Shown: positions 20,364 to 31,734 of the stretch, in pieces
How the letters are laid out: every line of letters starts with the position of its first letter
Position numbering within the stretch: the stretch's first letter is position 1
DNA from: Yponomeuta sedellus
Lineage: Eukaryota > Arthropoda > Insecta > Lepidoptera > Yponomeutidae
Direction: 5' to 3'
DNA length: 64,000 bases
NCBI GenBank assembly: GCA_934045075.1
Contig: OW203726.1
Location: 18,663,988 to 18,727,987 of the forward strand
Position numbers and translations under genes: made by a program
The notes under the pieces: model-generated
The model's database searches: none
The model's input: only the letters and a program-made list of their open reading frames with translations
Told to the model about the DNA's origin: nothing

Positions 20364-20490
20364 AATTTTTCGTAAATTTTAGTCTATAAAAATCATTTCA
20401 AAAACGGCCTTATCCAGCAATCTCCGTACTATGGTATTTGTGAGCGTTCTTTGAAGTCAGTTTTCATGCTCATTAATATTATTGAATAAT

Positions 20491-20812
20491 ATTGGAGGAT
20501 TTAATGACTAGAATTGAGAAATGAATGTTGCGTTGGTTTGGACATGTGGAGAGGATGAATGAAGAAAGATTGACGAAACAAATATATATTGCGAATGTGA
20601 GTGGAAGGGTTGGTAAGGGTCGTCCCAGGCGGACATACATCGACCAGATAGGGGATGTATTAGCAAAGGGAAAGATAAAAAGTACCCGGAACCGGCATGC
20701 GTGCATGCAACGTTGATGAAACGAAGGTGATCTGTCAGGATCGTGGCAAGTGGCAGTCCCTGGTCTCTGCCTACCCCTCTGGGATACAGGCGTGAGGTTA
20801 TGTATGTATGCC
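20491..20812 (+). pseudogene. RTE LINE 3' end, 5'-truncated
   Basis: The frame gives LMTRIEK, a stop, then [40 protein letters not shown] and [11 protein letters not shown] +1 shift leads to NVDEAKV.CQDRGKWQSLVSAYPSG-like sequence and a short TATGTATG tail. The same RTE family ends at 37264. ATATTATT flanks the copy (20476-20483, 20813-20820) and is a weak candidate target duplication. Confidence 0.8.
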
Positions 20813-20845
20813 ATATTATTAGCACTTCATAAGAAATACAATGGC

Positions 20846-20912
20846 AAAGAAAGAGTTAAGAATAGGCACAATCACTGAAAATGTGATTGTGCCTATTCTT
20901 AACTCTTTCTTT
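20846..20912. repeat. Perfect 30-bp hairpin
   Basis: The left arm starts AAAGAAAGAGTTAAGAATAG (20846-20875) and its exact reverse complement occupies 20883-20912, with a 7-nt loop (tgaaaat). The paralogous block at 21047-21085 has the left arm and loop but no right arm, so the right arm is a later inverted duplication. Confidence 0.85.
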
Positions 20913-21109
20913 AAAATAAAATTACCACGAGATAATTTTATGAAAAAAGAACCTCCAGCAATCTTCGTACTATCCTATTTGTGAGCGTTCTTTGAAGTTA
21001 GTTTTCCTGCCCATTAATATTATTCTTATCTAGTAAGAAATACAATGAGAAAGAAAGGGTTAAGAATGGGCAAAATCACTGAAAATGTTCCTACAGTCAA
21101 AACCAGTGC

Positions 21110-21710
21110 CGGATAAAGTGCTCCCCGTCTGCTTGATGGACAGTGAGGTTATCGGAAATAGATTTCAAAACCAATTTTCCTTTGCAAAAAGAATTTCCTT
21201 AGCGAAGACAGTTTCCTAAGACTATATCTGAATATCTTTTATCCCTCGTATGTTTTCGTCATTGTTGCGTATTCCACTCTTTTCAAGTTACATGGTATCG
21301 AAATAAAATTTCAAAAATTATTTTCCTTTGCAAAAATAATTTCTGTAGCGAAGACAATTTCTACCATTATATCTGAATATATACTACCCTTAGCATGTTT
21401 TAGTCATGGTTTCCTATATCCCTCTGTTTTCAAGTTTCAGGTTATCAAAAATAGATTTAAAAAATGAATTTCTTTTGAAAAAATTACATCCGTAGCGAAG
21501 ATAGTCCTAACACTATATATGAATGCGTAATGCCCCCATCATGTTTTAGTCATTGTTTCCTATTCCTATTTCACACTGTTTTCAAGTTTCAGATAACCTA
21601 AAATAGATTTCAAAAATTTTTCTTTGCAAAAAGAATATCCGTTTCCTTACATTCTGAATGTGTACTACCCTCAGTATGTTTTCATCATTGTTTCCAGTTC
21701 CTATTTCCCA
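21110..21710 (+). repeat. Degenerate ~145-bp tandem array, four units
   Basis: Units start near 21149, 21294, 21434 and 21593 with ggttatcgaaaatagatttc-like sequence. Each then holds ttttcctttgcaaaaa, gtagcgaagaca, atctgaata and catgttttagtcattgtttc. Spacing is 145, 140 and 159 bp, and identity is moderate. Confidence 0.75.
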
Positions 21711-21784
21711 TTGGCTGGTACCTTCTAACAATTATTTAATTTCTAAAAGATTTGCGAACAAATATGAAATAATAATAATAACAT

Positions 21785-21955
21785 TTAGGTACATACCGGC
21801 ACATACATTGCTTCTTCCACATACATGGCCTCACACTAGGATACCCTGTGTCGTGGGAATCAGAAACAGCGACATCACAAACTTGTAAACATCCAAGACT
21901 TAGGGTTTAATTTGTTTTGTCCCCAACCTGGGATCAAACTCGGGACCCCTCGCAT
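21785..21955 (-). mobile_element. S3 SINE, head incomplete
   Basis: The tail and body (ccctgtgtcgtgggaatcag, gcgacatcacaaacttgtaa) and the B-box arm are present. The sequence beyond the B box is not S3. Confidence 0.7.
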
Positions 21956-21989
21956 AGCTTCAGCCTCAATCCACTAGGACTCGATCCAA

Positions 21990-22295
21990 GTCCACTCAGA
22001 CGCGGCAGTGGTTGGGACGTTGTTTTTAAATGGAGTAGGCTTGTCCAACACCTAAACCATCTTGACAGCCTAGTCGGCCTAGTCCACAGGGAAGACAAGT
22101 CAATACGTGCGGAGCCAACCAAGCCGCGGGTTTCCTCACGATGTTTTTTGGTATGGCTAGGTACTACGAATTCACAGAGGCACGTAACTTTGACAATAAA
22201 CAAAGTCATAGGTGCATGCCTGCACTGGGAATTGAGCCCTGGTCTCTAGATTCCAAGTCCTTTGTTCTACCCCCTGGGCTACCACCACTGTTGAA
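21990..22295 (-). mobile_element. S1 SINE, near full length
   Basis: The minus strand shows an A box in the ccaccactgtt end, a degraded B box (ggctcaattcc), a caatgactttgttt-like body, and the S1 tail with ctgtggactaggccgactag and gtcaagatggtttaggtgtt. Confidence 0.7.
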
Positions 22296-22739
22296 TAATG
22301 AAATAGATAAAGCCGGTGCCTAGGCATTCGGCCGGGGGAAAAAGGGATTCCTTCGGGATTTGGAACATCTGGCTTAGAAACGGTCTCTAATAGAGACTGT
22401 TAGTAAAATCGACAGTGCGTTGACCTGTACTATGTCGTGTGGGTGACTATGTAATCAAAGTCTAATAAAGGTTTTAAGACAGTTAAGAAACATTGTTTTG
22501 CTAGCAGACAGGATTGCGACGACAGACCCTAAGGTTTGTTTTTCCCTTCAACGCTCGGATGCACCCGAACAGTTTGGAGGTCAACAAAAAGTAAACAAAG
22601 CCCAGGGGGCGTGACCAGCTAAAATCATTGTGTGTTAAATTAGTGTTTCTGTAATTCTGCACCGATAATTTCATTTTCATGGTCACGTGCAAGTTACAGG
22701 CGAAAATGTTTCAAAAGTTATACTGCGACACTTTCTCAT

Positions 22740-22955
22740 AGTACGTAGCAAGCGCAGAGTTACCTATGTAAACACCTCAGATATAAGGGTTTCCTTACGA
22801 TGTTTTCCTACATGTAAACCAGTTATATTCCTACTACATATTGACAAATGAACGTAAATTAGAAAACATAATAGGTAGCTGCCGGGATTTGATCCCATGA
22901 AATTGCGAATATGAGGCTATTGTTCTATCGTTGCGCCACCACTGCTTTGCCGTAA
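22740..22955 (-). mobile_element. SE SINE
   Basis: gtacgtagcaagcgcagagt, aagggtttccttacgatgtt, then a B-box arm (ccgggatttgatccca) and A-box end (cgttgcgccaccactgc). Full-length outline but diverged. Confidence 0.6.
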
Positions 22956-23934
22956 GACTGATGGTATCCCGTATGCAATTAAGTCACAGCCGGTTAAACA
23001 TAATTTTTTTTGTATATTTTACCGAAACGTAGCTGAGCAGAATGTACGCATATAAAGGTACGCAAGCACGATCAACTTAACATGAAATAGGCTTAGGGGT
23101 TTGAAAATTTGGTTTTAATTTAAATTATGTAAGCCTACCTTTGTTCCTCTATAGTAGCTAAGTTAATATAATGTAAGCCCTTAAGTGGCCTATGTTTGGA
23201 TTTTTTTTACACAACCATTTTTTATAATTTACTTGTGCTGTGGGTTTTGTATTAAAATAAAAATAATAACTTTTAAAAATTTCCATAATAAAAATAACTT
23301 CCATAACATACAATCACTTTTCAATCGACAAACTACGATACCCTGCTCTATAGTAACCAGGCAAGGACACCACAAACATGAAAATACTAAGACAAAGGCC
23401 ATTCATCTTTATTATTCTCACCTAACAACATGAAGCAGTCAAGAGCTCTAGGAAATTTAGGTCAAATGGGGAAAGCCGAATGAATGTTACGGTACCAGAG
23501 TAAAATGCTGAATTAATAAAACAACTGGCGTTTGGATAAATTTACAATGTGATTGCGCTTATCGGTGAAGCGCGCCTAAAATAACTTCGTCGGAAATAAA
23601 ATCCGCAAATAATGTACCTATCTATACACGGGTGACCTCGACCTTAACATTCGTGCAATACTCGCTTACAATAAGTTTATTAGGCTTTTTTTAATATATA
23701 TTATTCTCTGATTACCATAGTTCCTAATTTGGGACCAGTTCAATGCTGTATGGAACTTATTGTAAGTTATATAAGTTATGTATTTAGCGTGGTCCGTGGT
23801 CGCCAGGTCTGAACTTTTTCACCCCAACGGCCATCTGTTGCTATGATGATATATTTAGGTAGAAAACATACTTTATTTAAACTGAACTTTCGTAAGCAAT
23901 ACACATTATTAATTTGCAACGGGATAGACTTACT
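22956..23934. other. Unassigned; S3-variant fragment at 23325-23400
   Basis: ctatagtaaccaggcaagga and caccacaaacatgaaaatac at 23345-23385 match the S3-variant tail also seen at 30762 and 40140. The rest is AT-rich and unassigned. Confidence 0.4.
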
Positions 23935-24150
23935 TGAAGCTTGTGGCCTAGTGGAACCGGGTGATTGGAATCAATCACTATGGTTAAGCAACAACAAGTT
24001 CTGTCGCGGAGTCTCACTGAACATTAGTCCAACTCATGTAGCATCACTACCAACCCGGACTTGGGCCCCGTGGTGGAGTATGGCCTAACCTTCCTGCGAT
24101 GCAGGAAAAGACCCGTGCCCTAGCAGTGGGGACATATAAGGGTTGATAAC
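23935..24150 (+). mobile_element. D repeat with internal deletion
   Basis: The head (gtggcctagtggaaccgggt) is joined, through about 45 bp of other sequence, to the D 3' part (cccggacttgggccccgtgg ... gatgcaggaaaagacc). About 150 bp of the D middle is missing. Confidence 0.65.
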
Positions 24151-24399
24151 GAACAAACGATGTAGCATCAAGTCTTGCCTGTTATTCACTGTATTTCATC
24201 ATGAAATATTCAGTCGAATATTGTCGATTAATGTAAGTAATTTTGTCTATAGACAAATAAGGCGTTATTTGTCAGAAAAAATCGATTCCTCTACAACACT
24301 CCTCAGAGACACTATATTTAATCTATGGTTACATCTTCCTTTTAAAATCACTGCCACTGACTATCTTTATTGGCGTTTATGGAATGTTTTTATAAATAC
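24151..24399. other. Unassigned
   Basis: An 86-codon frame runs through most of this stretch (24143-24403) with no motif I recognise. The composition does not favour coding. Confidence 0.25.
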
Positions 24400-24485
24400 A
24401 TAACATAACAGTTACATACTGGCACAAACATTGCTTCTGGCCCCACACTAGGATACCCTGTATCGTAGGTACCAGAAATGAAACC
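24400..24485 (-). mobile_element. S3 tail fragment
   Basis: ttgcttctggccccacacta and ccctgtatcgtaggtaccag are S3 3'-end sequence on the minus strand. Body and head are absent. Confidence 0.6.
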
Positions 24486-24692
24486 ATTTGTCTATATTCT
24501 CTTATAATTGTTAAGGTAGATAGATAGAAAACACTTAAAACACACCTCGAACTAAAATGTATGTACCTACACCTACCTTCCCTATCCTTTATCCATCCGA
24601 AGATTATCTGGAGAGATCGCTTTTATCGATGACACCGCCAGTTGCATACTTGTTATACAACTTAGATATTTAAGAAATTTCATGTACTCATG

Positions 24693-24774
24693 AAGTACTC
24701 ACGTAATCAGTGCTCCTTCAGTGACCTCATTTAAAAAAAGACTAGATAAACTTTTAACAAGTGCATCAAATTGA
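24693..24774 (+). pseudogene. LINE ORF2 C-terminal tip
   Basis: HVISAPSVTSFKKRLDKLLT followed by SASN and a stop at 24772-24774. SAPSV.SFK..LD is a widespread final motif of LINE ORF2 proteins of the Jockey/CR1/I groups. Confidence 0.55.
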
Positions 24775-25890
24775 TATTGACGGCTTAAAGCTGATTGGAT
24801 ATTAATTATTATTAATAATTATTATAATATATGCCGTGCAAAATAGAGCTTTAACACAATCTAATCTGATAAGGGCCATTATGCTAAGAAAATTAAAAAG
24901 ATTATTAGTATTATAATTTGATATATTATTGCGTGGTCGAGTAACGAGCCCTACTTGTGGTTTAATCGAGTTTGTAATTTACATTGAAATAACAAAGTAA
25001 ACATGAATTATAGCTCTATTAAATAGGGTCCAGATGGATCTAGTTTTACTACGACATCCATGACGGCATTGGCAGCACATCAACAAGTTTATCTTCAACT
25101 TATAAGCAATAACTTATGAAGAAATTTCCCAAGCTATATCATCAAAGTAAAAGGCAGTAATAATGAGAAAAGTTCCCTAAAAGAGTTAGGCACTGTATCT
25201 AATAACTGCTTCTGACAGATCGAGTTAGCGCTACTCGTGAATGATTCATATGTTGTGTAAGTAGGTCCTACAGCGTGTACTTCAGGTTTGCGGGTCGCTA
25301 AAATTCTGTTTGGTTTTGCTTACGCTACCCACCCCAAAAGATCTGCTTTGAATTGGTTGTGACTAGTTTACACTGGTTGGTTAGTTATAGCGAGTTTAAA
25401 ACTATGATTTTGAAGCCGCCATCCCGCGGACCTGACGTTCTTTGCAGAGCTCCAGTTTATATATCAAAGGCATGTTAATGATTTGGACTGATGATAGACT
25501 TTAACATTTATAGGTTGGGGTAAGAAACAAGAAAGAATAACTCTAAGGCCAGACTTATTTTCCCACCACGTCTATTTACAGACGTTAAATTGCATAAGTA
25601 CGCTCAAATAATTCAGATTTCAGTTTGAATCTGTGTCGTCTAAAGCTGGATCCAATCGACGCACTGAACGCGCACGAACGAGCCGAACTAATCACGTTTC
25701 TGTGAAAACGAGCGAACTTCATTGACCTCCATACTTCATAGTATTAAATTATTAATACACTCGACACCAAGCAGCTCTGTCAACCTTCACATTTTCGTTG
25801 CAAAGTCACCCGTAATGTAACTGAGTAACATCAATGCGTGTAAAGGTTGATGTGAAGTCAGCTCAGGAAGTCAGCTCCTATATATATTTT
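24775..25890. other. Unassigned
   Basis: No ORF or recognised family in 1.1 kb, apart from an AT-rich LINE-like 3' UTR immediately after 24774. Confidence 0.3.
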
Positions 25891-25892
25891 TG

Positions 25893-26060
25893 TGTAGTCT
25901 ATATACGTCCCAGTGCAGGGCCCAGACCGTCTCTAAGAGACACAAAACATGGGTTTAATTACCAGGTATGTCCACTCCAGAGTGGTATTTTCAAGCGCTG
26001 AGGTATTTAAATACCTCAGACACTTAGGTTTCTTCACGATGTTTTCCTTAACCATTGGCT
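25893..26060 (-). mobile_element. SE SINE tail
   Basis: tgtagtctatatacgtccca, ctctaagagacac, caagcgctgaggtatttaaa and cacgatgttttccttaacc on the minus strand. The head is missing. Confidence 0.65.
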
Positions 26061-26094
26061 CCTACATTACAGACAGCAAATCCTGAGTTCAATA

Positions 26095-26124
26095 AGATAA
26101 GAATATTCTTTATTGTACACCAGA
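26095..26124 (-). mobile_element. K LINE 3' tail, split
   Basis: ataagaatattctttattgt and acaccag are the K 3' terminus. The element resumes at 26239 after an SG insertion (see 26125-26238). Confidence 0.55.
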
Positions 26125-26238
26125 ACGAACGGCGAAAAACTGCTGGCAGATGCTAAATGCGGCAAGCTAAAGACAGGGCGCTATGACGCATATTAGGGGA
26201 GGGCTGTGTCCAGTAGTGGACTAGTATAGCCTGACGAC
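26125..26238 (+). mobile_element. SG copy inserted in K, 10-bp TSD
   Basis: It ends in attaggggagggctgtgtcc, agtagtggactagtatagcc and tgacgac. GTACACCAGA flanks it at 26115-26124 and 26239-26248. The first ~45 bp are not typical SG. Confidence 0.7.
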
Positions 26239-26248
26239 GTACACCAGA

Positions 26249-26914
26249 GAACATATTATGAAACATGTAATGATACAAAGTAAAATTGGGGGCCAATAAG
26301 TTCAATAGTGACGCTGTCCTTGCTGGTTGCTATCACAAACGTGAGGATTCCGACTGCATTTGGTGCACATAATCAGGCCTCTTTAGGACTATATTCTCTC
26401 TCCGAGAGAAGCCCTGCAGTGAGACATATATAGGCACCAAACACATGCAGATGGTAATAAAAAATAGTTCATACCATCTTTTCCGTAACTTTTGTTCCGT
26501 AATTCACATCATTATAATTATTTAAGCCTTTACATACAGAACCTAAACTACAGATCTATTCCTAGTGTTGGCTAAGTTTTTAATCTTACTTACACTAAAA
26601 ATTTAATTGTTATGTACATTTTACATTTGTATATGTACCCATAAATTGTAAAATATCTCTTATCTTTATCCTCCTAACCCTGGGTGTAAAAATTACGAAG
26701 TTCAGAAAAATTATGAAAAAAATATTGGACCAAGAACAGTAACTTTTCCAGATCTTTTACTTAAAGTTCATTGGGTGCGATTTAGCAAAGTTGTATATGA
26801 TGTCCTATAAATAGGACGTCACCTTAGGCCTCGGAGACCTAAATCTTATTGGAATTCTGAAGTTTGCAATAGCAAATTAGTATGATGTTTGACAGATGAT
26901 TGGAGAGTTTTAAG
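26249..26914. other. Mostly unassigned; SE tail piece at 26380-26435
   Basis: ttctctctccgagagaagcc and ctgcagtgagaca (SE tail, plus strand) lie at 26390-26425. The rest is unassigned. Confidence 0.4.
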
Positions 26915-27043
26915 ACTAACCCCCGGTTTCTCGTACACTAACAGCCTGTTAATCTAACAACTGTGTTTTATGCACTTTGCCCAACTGACAGCTGTTAACA
27001 GTAGATTAACAGCTTATTAGTGAACCAGAAACCGGGGGTTAGT
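26915..27043. mobile_element. Hairpin MITE
   Basis: Terminal inverted repeats ACTAACCCCCGGTTTCT (26915-26931) and AGAAACCGGGGGTTAGT (27027-27043) are perfect. Inner inverted motifs (gttaatctaac / gtagattaac) extend the fold. The element is 129 bp and non-coding. Confidence 0.75.
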
Positions 27044-27631
27044 GCACGTCATATTGGAGCAGTAAAGTGCACAGGAACTTCGGGAGCCTTTATTTGTGTG
27101 TGACTTCGTTTGCATTCGTTTGGTCTGCTCAGTGCGCAGTATAAAAATAACTTCAAAACAGACACGATTCACTGATAAATCGGTGGGAAGCATTCAGACG
27201 CGTATGTGATGACGCGCACTAGATAGTGATCATCAAAGCTTTCTAGAAACGTTACAATGGTCTTGTCGGAAATGTTTTTATGAAATTGGCACACGCGATA
27301 GCATACAAATACTACATTTTAGAGGTTGACCCGTTTTCTTTATTAAATAATGATTTATCGACGTTACAAGACTGCTGCAACTATAAAAACCGAAATAATT
27401 CATACTTTCAAGGTTAGACAATACACGACCCAGTAATGGTCAACGCCAGTAGACAAGGCTTTAATGGGTAGTAAAATAAGGGATGTATCTACATAATCTT
27501 TGACTATCAATAATACTTTTTCAATAGTAGTACTAATTAGACCTAAAATTTTCGCACTTAGCTTCGTAGTTTGACCATTGTTAAGTGCAGGGGCCCAACT
27601 AGAGTAAGCGTTGAGGGATGAAATAGGGTTT
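27044..27631. other. Unassigned
   Basis: No recognised repeat or ORF. Confidence 0.3.
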
Positions 27632-27735
27632 TAACATACATGTTTGTGACGTCGTTGTTTCTGGTTCCCGCGACACAGGGTATCCTAGTGTGGGGCCAGA
27701 AGCAATGTATGTACCTGTATGTAAATGTTATGTCA
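27632..27735 (+). mobile_element. S3 tail fragment
   Basis: catgtttgtgacgtcgttgt, ctggttcccgcgacacaggg, gtggggccagaagcaatgta, and an S3-type end. The head and B box are missing. Confidence 0.7.
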
Positions 27736-28449
27736 TGTTATTAAATAGGAGATAGTTTCATATCACGCGAGTTCTAATATTATAACAACGTGTGATAACG
27801 CCACGGCTACAATGGCGCACTGTTTCTAACGCCACTCAAGTTTTACATCGTATAGATAGGTCTTTTGTCGCGAACAAATGAAATAAAGCATATTATACTC
27901 GTATATATATGGGCTTCATTTCATTTGTTTTCATAGTTTTCGTATGCTTTCTAGTGTATAAAAGCAGTGCCACTCCAATCTAAGTTAGACGCAAGTTCTA
28001 TATTCCAATCCTGTTGCATTCTATACAGTGCGATAGCTGCGTAAAAGCTTTGCCATAAAATCGGCTACCACTCCGATTAGCTTATCACGTAGATGGACAC
28101 TTGAGCCGCGCCCAAAATTATGATGTGCACTTGTTTTTTTATGGATCTATGACGTCGCACGTGTGGGCGTTTAGGTGGTAACGGCCAATGAAGTTGAAAC
28201 AGACTGATGAACGGATTACGTGTGTGATAAACGTGGTTTTGCGAAATGCTGGTTATTGAGAAATAGTATATGTTCAAATAGAGAATATGGATTTTGTATT
28301 TGGATGGAAAACAAAATAAATACCTAAATCGACCAAAACAACTACAAAATTAATCGAAACTGTAAAGTACAACTTTACAGGAAGTCGATTTGATACTAAA
28401 TCTTGTCAAGAAAGTGAAACTTTGTTAAGATATCTTCATAATGTCTATT
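27736..28449. other. Unassigned
   Basis: Holds a TATAAAAG string (27957-27964) followed by cagtgccact, which resembles 45650-45670. No coding sequence supports a promoter call. Confidence 0.3.
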
Positions 28450-28565
28450 AAAACACTAGCAACCCTTTGTATGTCCCCACTGCTGCATCTCGGGAAGATT
28501 AGGCCATGCTCCACCACGGGGGCCAAGTCCGGTTTGGTGGAGGATTGTAAGGCAGTGGCGGGCCT
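28450..28565 (-). mobile_element. D repeat fragment
   Basis: caaccctttgtatgtcccca, tccaccacgggggccaagtc and ggtggaggattgtaaggcag are the terminal third of D on the minus strand. Confidence 0.65.
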
Positions 28566-28611
28566 CACTGCAATTAAAGAATATGAAGGTAAATTATGCA
28601 GAAAGATGAAT

Positions 28612-28812
28612 AACATAACATTTACATACAGGCACATACATTGCTTCTGGCCCAACACTAGGATACCCTGTGTAGTGGGAACCAGAAACAACGACATCAC
28701 AAACATGTAAACATCCAAGACGTGAGTTTTTTTTTGTCCCCAGCCGGGGTTTGAACCCGGGACCTCGTGCATGGTAGGTGGCGTTACCGCTGAGCCACAG
28801 AGGTCGTCTTCA
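28612..28812 (-). mobile_element. S3 SINE, nearly complete
   Basis: The minus strand has a full S3: acgacctctgtggctcagcg head, B box (GGTTCAAACCC reversed at about 28745-28760), T run and full tail to aaatgttatgttat. Confidence 0.8.
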
Positions 28813-29153
28813 TTCAATGAATCGGTTTTCAGTCTTTGCGTTATTTTTATGACTAGTTCCATTTATATCACCCTATTGAACGTACGTATCACGCTGAAAC
28901 TATGTAGTTCAAGATTTTAGGCCAACATCGAGCGAGGGAGGCGGTTGTTTATGGACTGCGAAGTGTGGCATCGTTTGCATTCCACCGAGCGTGTAGCGGC
29001 CGCTTAATTGAAGATGTTCTTAAATGGTTTGCACTGATTGCAGGAATACTAATGGGATTCAAGACGATTATGAATAGCCGTCAGTGACCTTGGATGTATG
29101 CAAATTGAAGTCTGGGTAGTTTCCAAGCCGCGGTTATGTGACTTATAATTATT
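28813..29153. other. Unassigned
   Basis: No recognised repeat or ORF. Confidence 0.3.
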
Positions 29154-30570
29154 AATGCTATCTTAAAACCTATTAAGAGGCTAAAAATTCCACCTAAGCC
29201 GGGACTCGAACCCGCGACCTCTGGCTGACCGTGCCAGCGCTCTCCCAACTGAGCTAATGGGTGACTACCGGCATCAGTGAAATCTCGAACCTCTTGACAA
29301 TACTCTCTGTATTGCGTACAGTATGCTTAGTACGAGTTACAAGAAAACAAATCGAAAATTCGTATCGTAAGCTCGATAAACTATCGCAGTTGATACTTCC
29401 ATACGGGCAGTTTCCGTCGCACTCGGCAGTATGAGTTTTAATTTCAACGTATCGTTTAAACTATGGATCCAATAGTTTGATCCAACGAAATAGTTACGAA
29501 ATATTTTCCTTACTACTCGAACATGGTGAAATAGAAAGAGACAAACGTTTTGACGTCTCGCAGCTCGTTTTAACCAACCCAAAAAATACTGATTTTGTGC
29601 CAACCAAAAATACTGATTGGGGAATAATTATGTTGTTTTTAGTAAACTTATTCAAGAAAGTGGCAACTTCAATATTGTGATCCTTGGTCGTGCGTGTCGC
29701 CACTTTTTGAATTGCTTGTTTATTTTCAAGTGGTTTTAAGTGCAAACTGTAAATTTTAGAGAAACTTTAATAATGAAGACCAGCGGGGGCCAATTCCTTG
29801 TTTTGGTGGATTAAAGTCTATATGGTCACTTTTAAACTAACCTTTGTTTCCAATGATACCTTTTGGGAGATTCATAGATCTGTTAACTCACTGCAAGTGT
29901 TGCATAAATTAATGATAATAAGCTGGTTTGGTTAGACGATATCTTTGGATGAAATGTGTGTCCGTAATATCCAAAACCGACAACATATTTCTCCTCAAAA
30001 CTAGCTGCCGACGTCTGTCTCGACGGCGGGCGACTTGAGCAGCCTCTGCTGCCATGCGAAGAGCAAAAAATACACGCGAAGACATCATTTTGATGCCAAT
30101 TACGAAGATTAACTTTTCGATTCACAACAAAAAAATTGGTGAGAAAGGAAACTATTAGTTTGACACTTTTCGTTAAGTTTTTCTATGCGTAAACTTTCAA
30201 ACTCGTAACTCACATTGCCGAATTGTATTGATCATCGAGCTGACACTCGAAAAGTTCCGTTCGAACTCGAACAGTTTGACGAAAAAACTCATACTACCAA
30301 TTTTAGTTCATAATAGTTACCGCTAGAGGCGCTGATAGTAAATGTATGGAAGTAAACTGCCAGTTTCATCGAGACGATAAACTATCAAAACTCATACTAA
30401 GCATACAGGCATCACTTGCAGCCGTAAGAGTACCTACTTTGTAGTTAGGTTGTACATCGGAATGATATCGCTGTACCCATATGATAATATTCTTGTTAAT
30501 GCACTAACCCGAGCTAAGGATAATTTTAAAAACCTATATACAGAGATGTATTACGTACAGGCAATGCTAT
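29154..30570 (-). mobile_element. T1 element split by a DNA transposon
   Basis: 29162-29321 carries the T1 tail, the tRNA-like head with intact A and B boxes, and the leader (minus strand). 30406-30562 carries the rest of the leader (tacctactttgtagttaggt, atcgctgtacccatatgata) and a preceding T1 tail. AATGCTAT lies at 29154-29161 and 30563-30570 as a candidate 8-bp target duplication of the whole. Confidence 0.7.
29322..30405. mobile_element. 1084-bp DNA transposon, class uncertain, CAG TSD
   Basis: The ends are inverted: TATGCTTAGTACGAGTT (29322-29338) and AACTCATACTAAGCATA (30389-30405), one mismatch in 17. CAG flanks both sides (29319-29321, 30406-30408), and removing the insert restores T1 sequence (gtacaggcat). 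Sub-terminal gtatgagtttt motifs recur inside both ends. Frames of 80-90 codons exist on the minus strand but show no transposase motif, so it is probably non-autonomous. A 3-bp duplication allows several superfamilies (CACTA, Harbinger, others). Confidence 0.7.
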
Positions 30571-30761
30571 TTATAGGTAATGCTAACTTTTAAACGTAAA
30601 CAAAACAAATAGTAGAGTTCTATCAATATTTATTAAAATTATGTAAGGCCTGATATTTAAAGAAACATTAATCTGGGAAAAATAAAAAAGTTTTGTCACG
30701 TTCTTGGAATAACAACGAAATATAGTTCTAACATTTAGAAACACAGTAATAACTACCATAC
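30571..30761. other. Unassigned
   Basis: AT-rich sequence with no recognised family. Confidence 0.3.
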
Positions 30762-30935
30762 CATACAAACATTTGTCCTTGTCCCTAACTAGGATACTAG
30801 GTAAGGACCTCAAAAACATGGAAATATCCCCAAATTGAGACCACGCGTACAAAATTTATGTACAGCGCCACATCGCGGGAATTAAACCCAAGACCTTCAG
30901 CAAAGTAATCAGCCGAGATACCGCTAGACAAATGA
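30762..30935 (-). mobile_element. S3-variant SINE
   Basis: tgtccttgtccctaactagg, aaggacctcaaaaacatgg and a minus head with degraded B box (gggaattaaaccca) and ccgagataccgctaga. It is related to S3 in layout but with a different body. See also 23325, 40140 and 54352. Confidence 0.55.
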
Positions 30936-31254
30936 GACATTTGCTAATATGTGTTAAGAAAAAAAGATAGGAATTTAGTTTGTTGTGTAAAACAATAATT
31001 TAGTAATAAACAACCAAAGCTTTACGCTAACTCCCTGTGCCACAAAACAGCTTGAATAGAATTAGAATTCGCTGATATTTGAATAGTTACGGCTAACCCC
31101 GTTAAGGTCCAGTATCTGGATTTAAATCCAACTAAAGCAAGTTTATTGTGGCCGGGGGATTGACCCGAATCCCGACTGAAAGCGATATCAAGAAGACCCC
31201 GATAAGCTAAGGGAATCAAATGAAAAAGTCACTTTGTTTTCCTCTCAATAGTCG
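30936..31254. other. Unassigned
   Basis: No recognised repeat. A 65-codon minus frame (31022-31219) shows no motif. Confidence 0.3.
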
Positions 31255-31490
31255 ATAACAACCCTTGTATGTCTTCACTGCTGGGGCATGGGTCTCTTCC
31301 TGCATCGCAGGAAGGTTAGGCTGTACTCCACCACGGGGGCCAAGTCGGGTGATGGAGGGATGTAAGACAGTGGCGGGCCTTACTTACTGTCAGAAGGTAT
31401 CAAGCCACCCATAAGGCCTCTGATATGGCTTAACGACTGCCATTGCACGACAGCCGACACCGACGGCGTAACGTGGCTTGCAAAGCAAGT
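31255..31490 (-). mobile_element. D repeat, 5'-truncated
   Basis: caacccttgtatgtcttcac to aacgactgccattgcacgac and ggcttgcaaagca, covering the 3' two-thirds of D on the minus strand. Confidence 0.7.
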
Positions 31491-31734
31491 GTCTTTTAAT
31501 AGTTACCAAAGGCAAAATAAAAATTAGTTTTGTTAGTGCACAGATTGGAAATTGAGAACCATCGAAAGACAGAAAAGTTACATTGGTTGGTAAATTTAGA
31601 CAGAACTGGATATTCAATTAAATAATCTACTAGCGCCAACGATTTCACAGATAAAGGAAAATATTATGAAGAAACCAGTGTGTCTGAGGTGTTTACATAC
31701 CTTAGCGTTTATTTTGGGAGAAATATTATCTTAG

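Larger units (their letters stand above)
20405..21090 (+). repeat. Locally duplicated block split by an RTE insertion
   Basis: The block tatttgtgagcgttctttga ... cattaatattatt ... taagaaatacaatg ... gttaagaat.ggca occurs at 20405-20483 plus 20820-20882 and again at 20955-21085. In the first copy the two halves are separated by the RTE element at 20491-20812. The duplication therefore came first, or the insertion hit only one copy. Confidence 0.65.

Noticed and set aside
27950..28060. Core promoter with TATAAAAG and downstream cagtgccact
   Set aside because: A similar TATAAAA.AGTGCCACT string lies at 45650, but neither is followed by a credible coding exon. Noted only as a curiosity.
28425..28862. 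145-codon minus frame
   Set aside because: It spans an S3 SINE and a D fragment in sequence; residues such as GSNPGWGQK come from the SINE B-box region.
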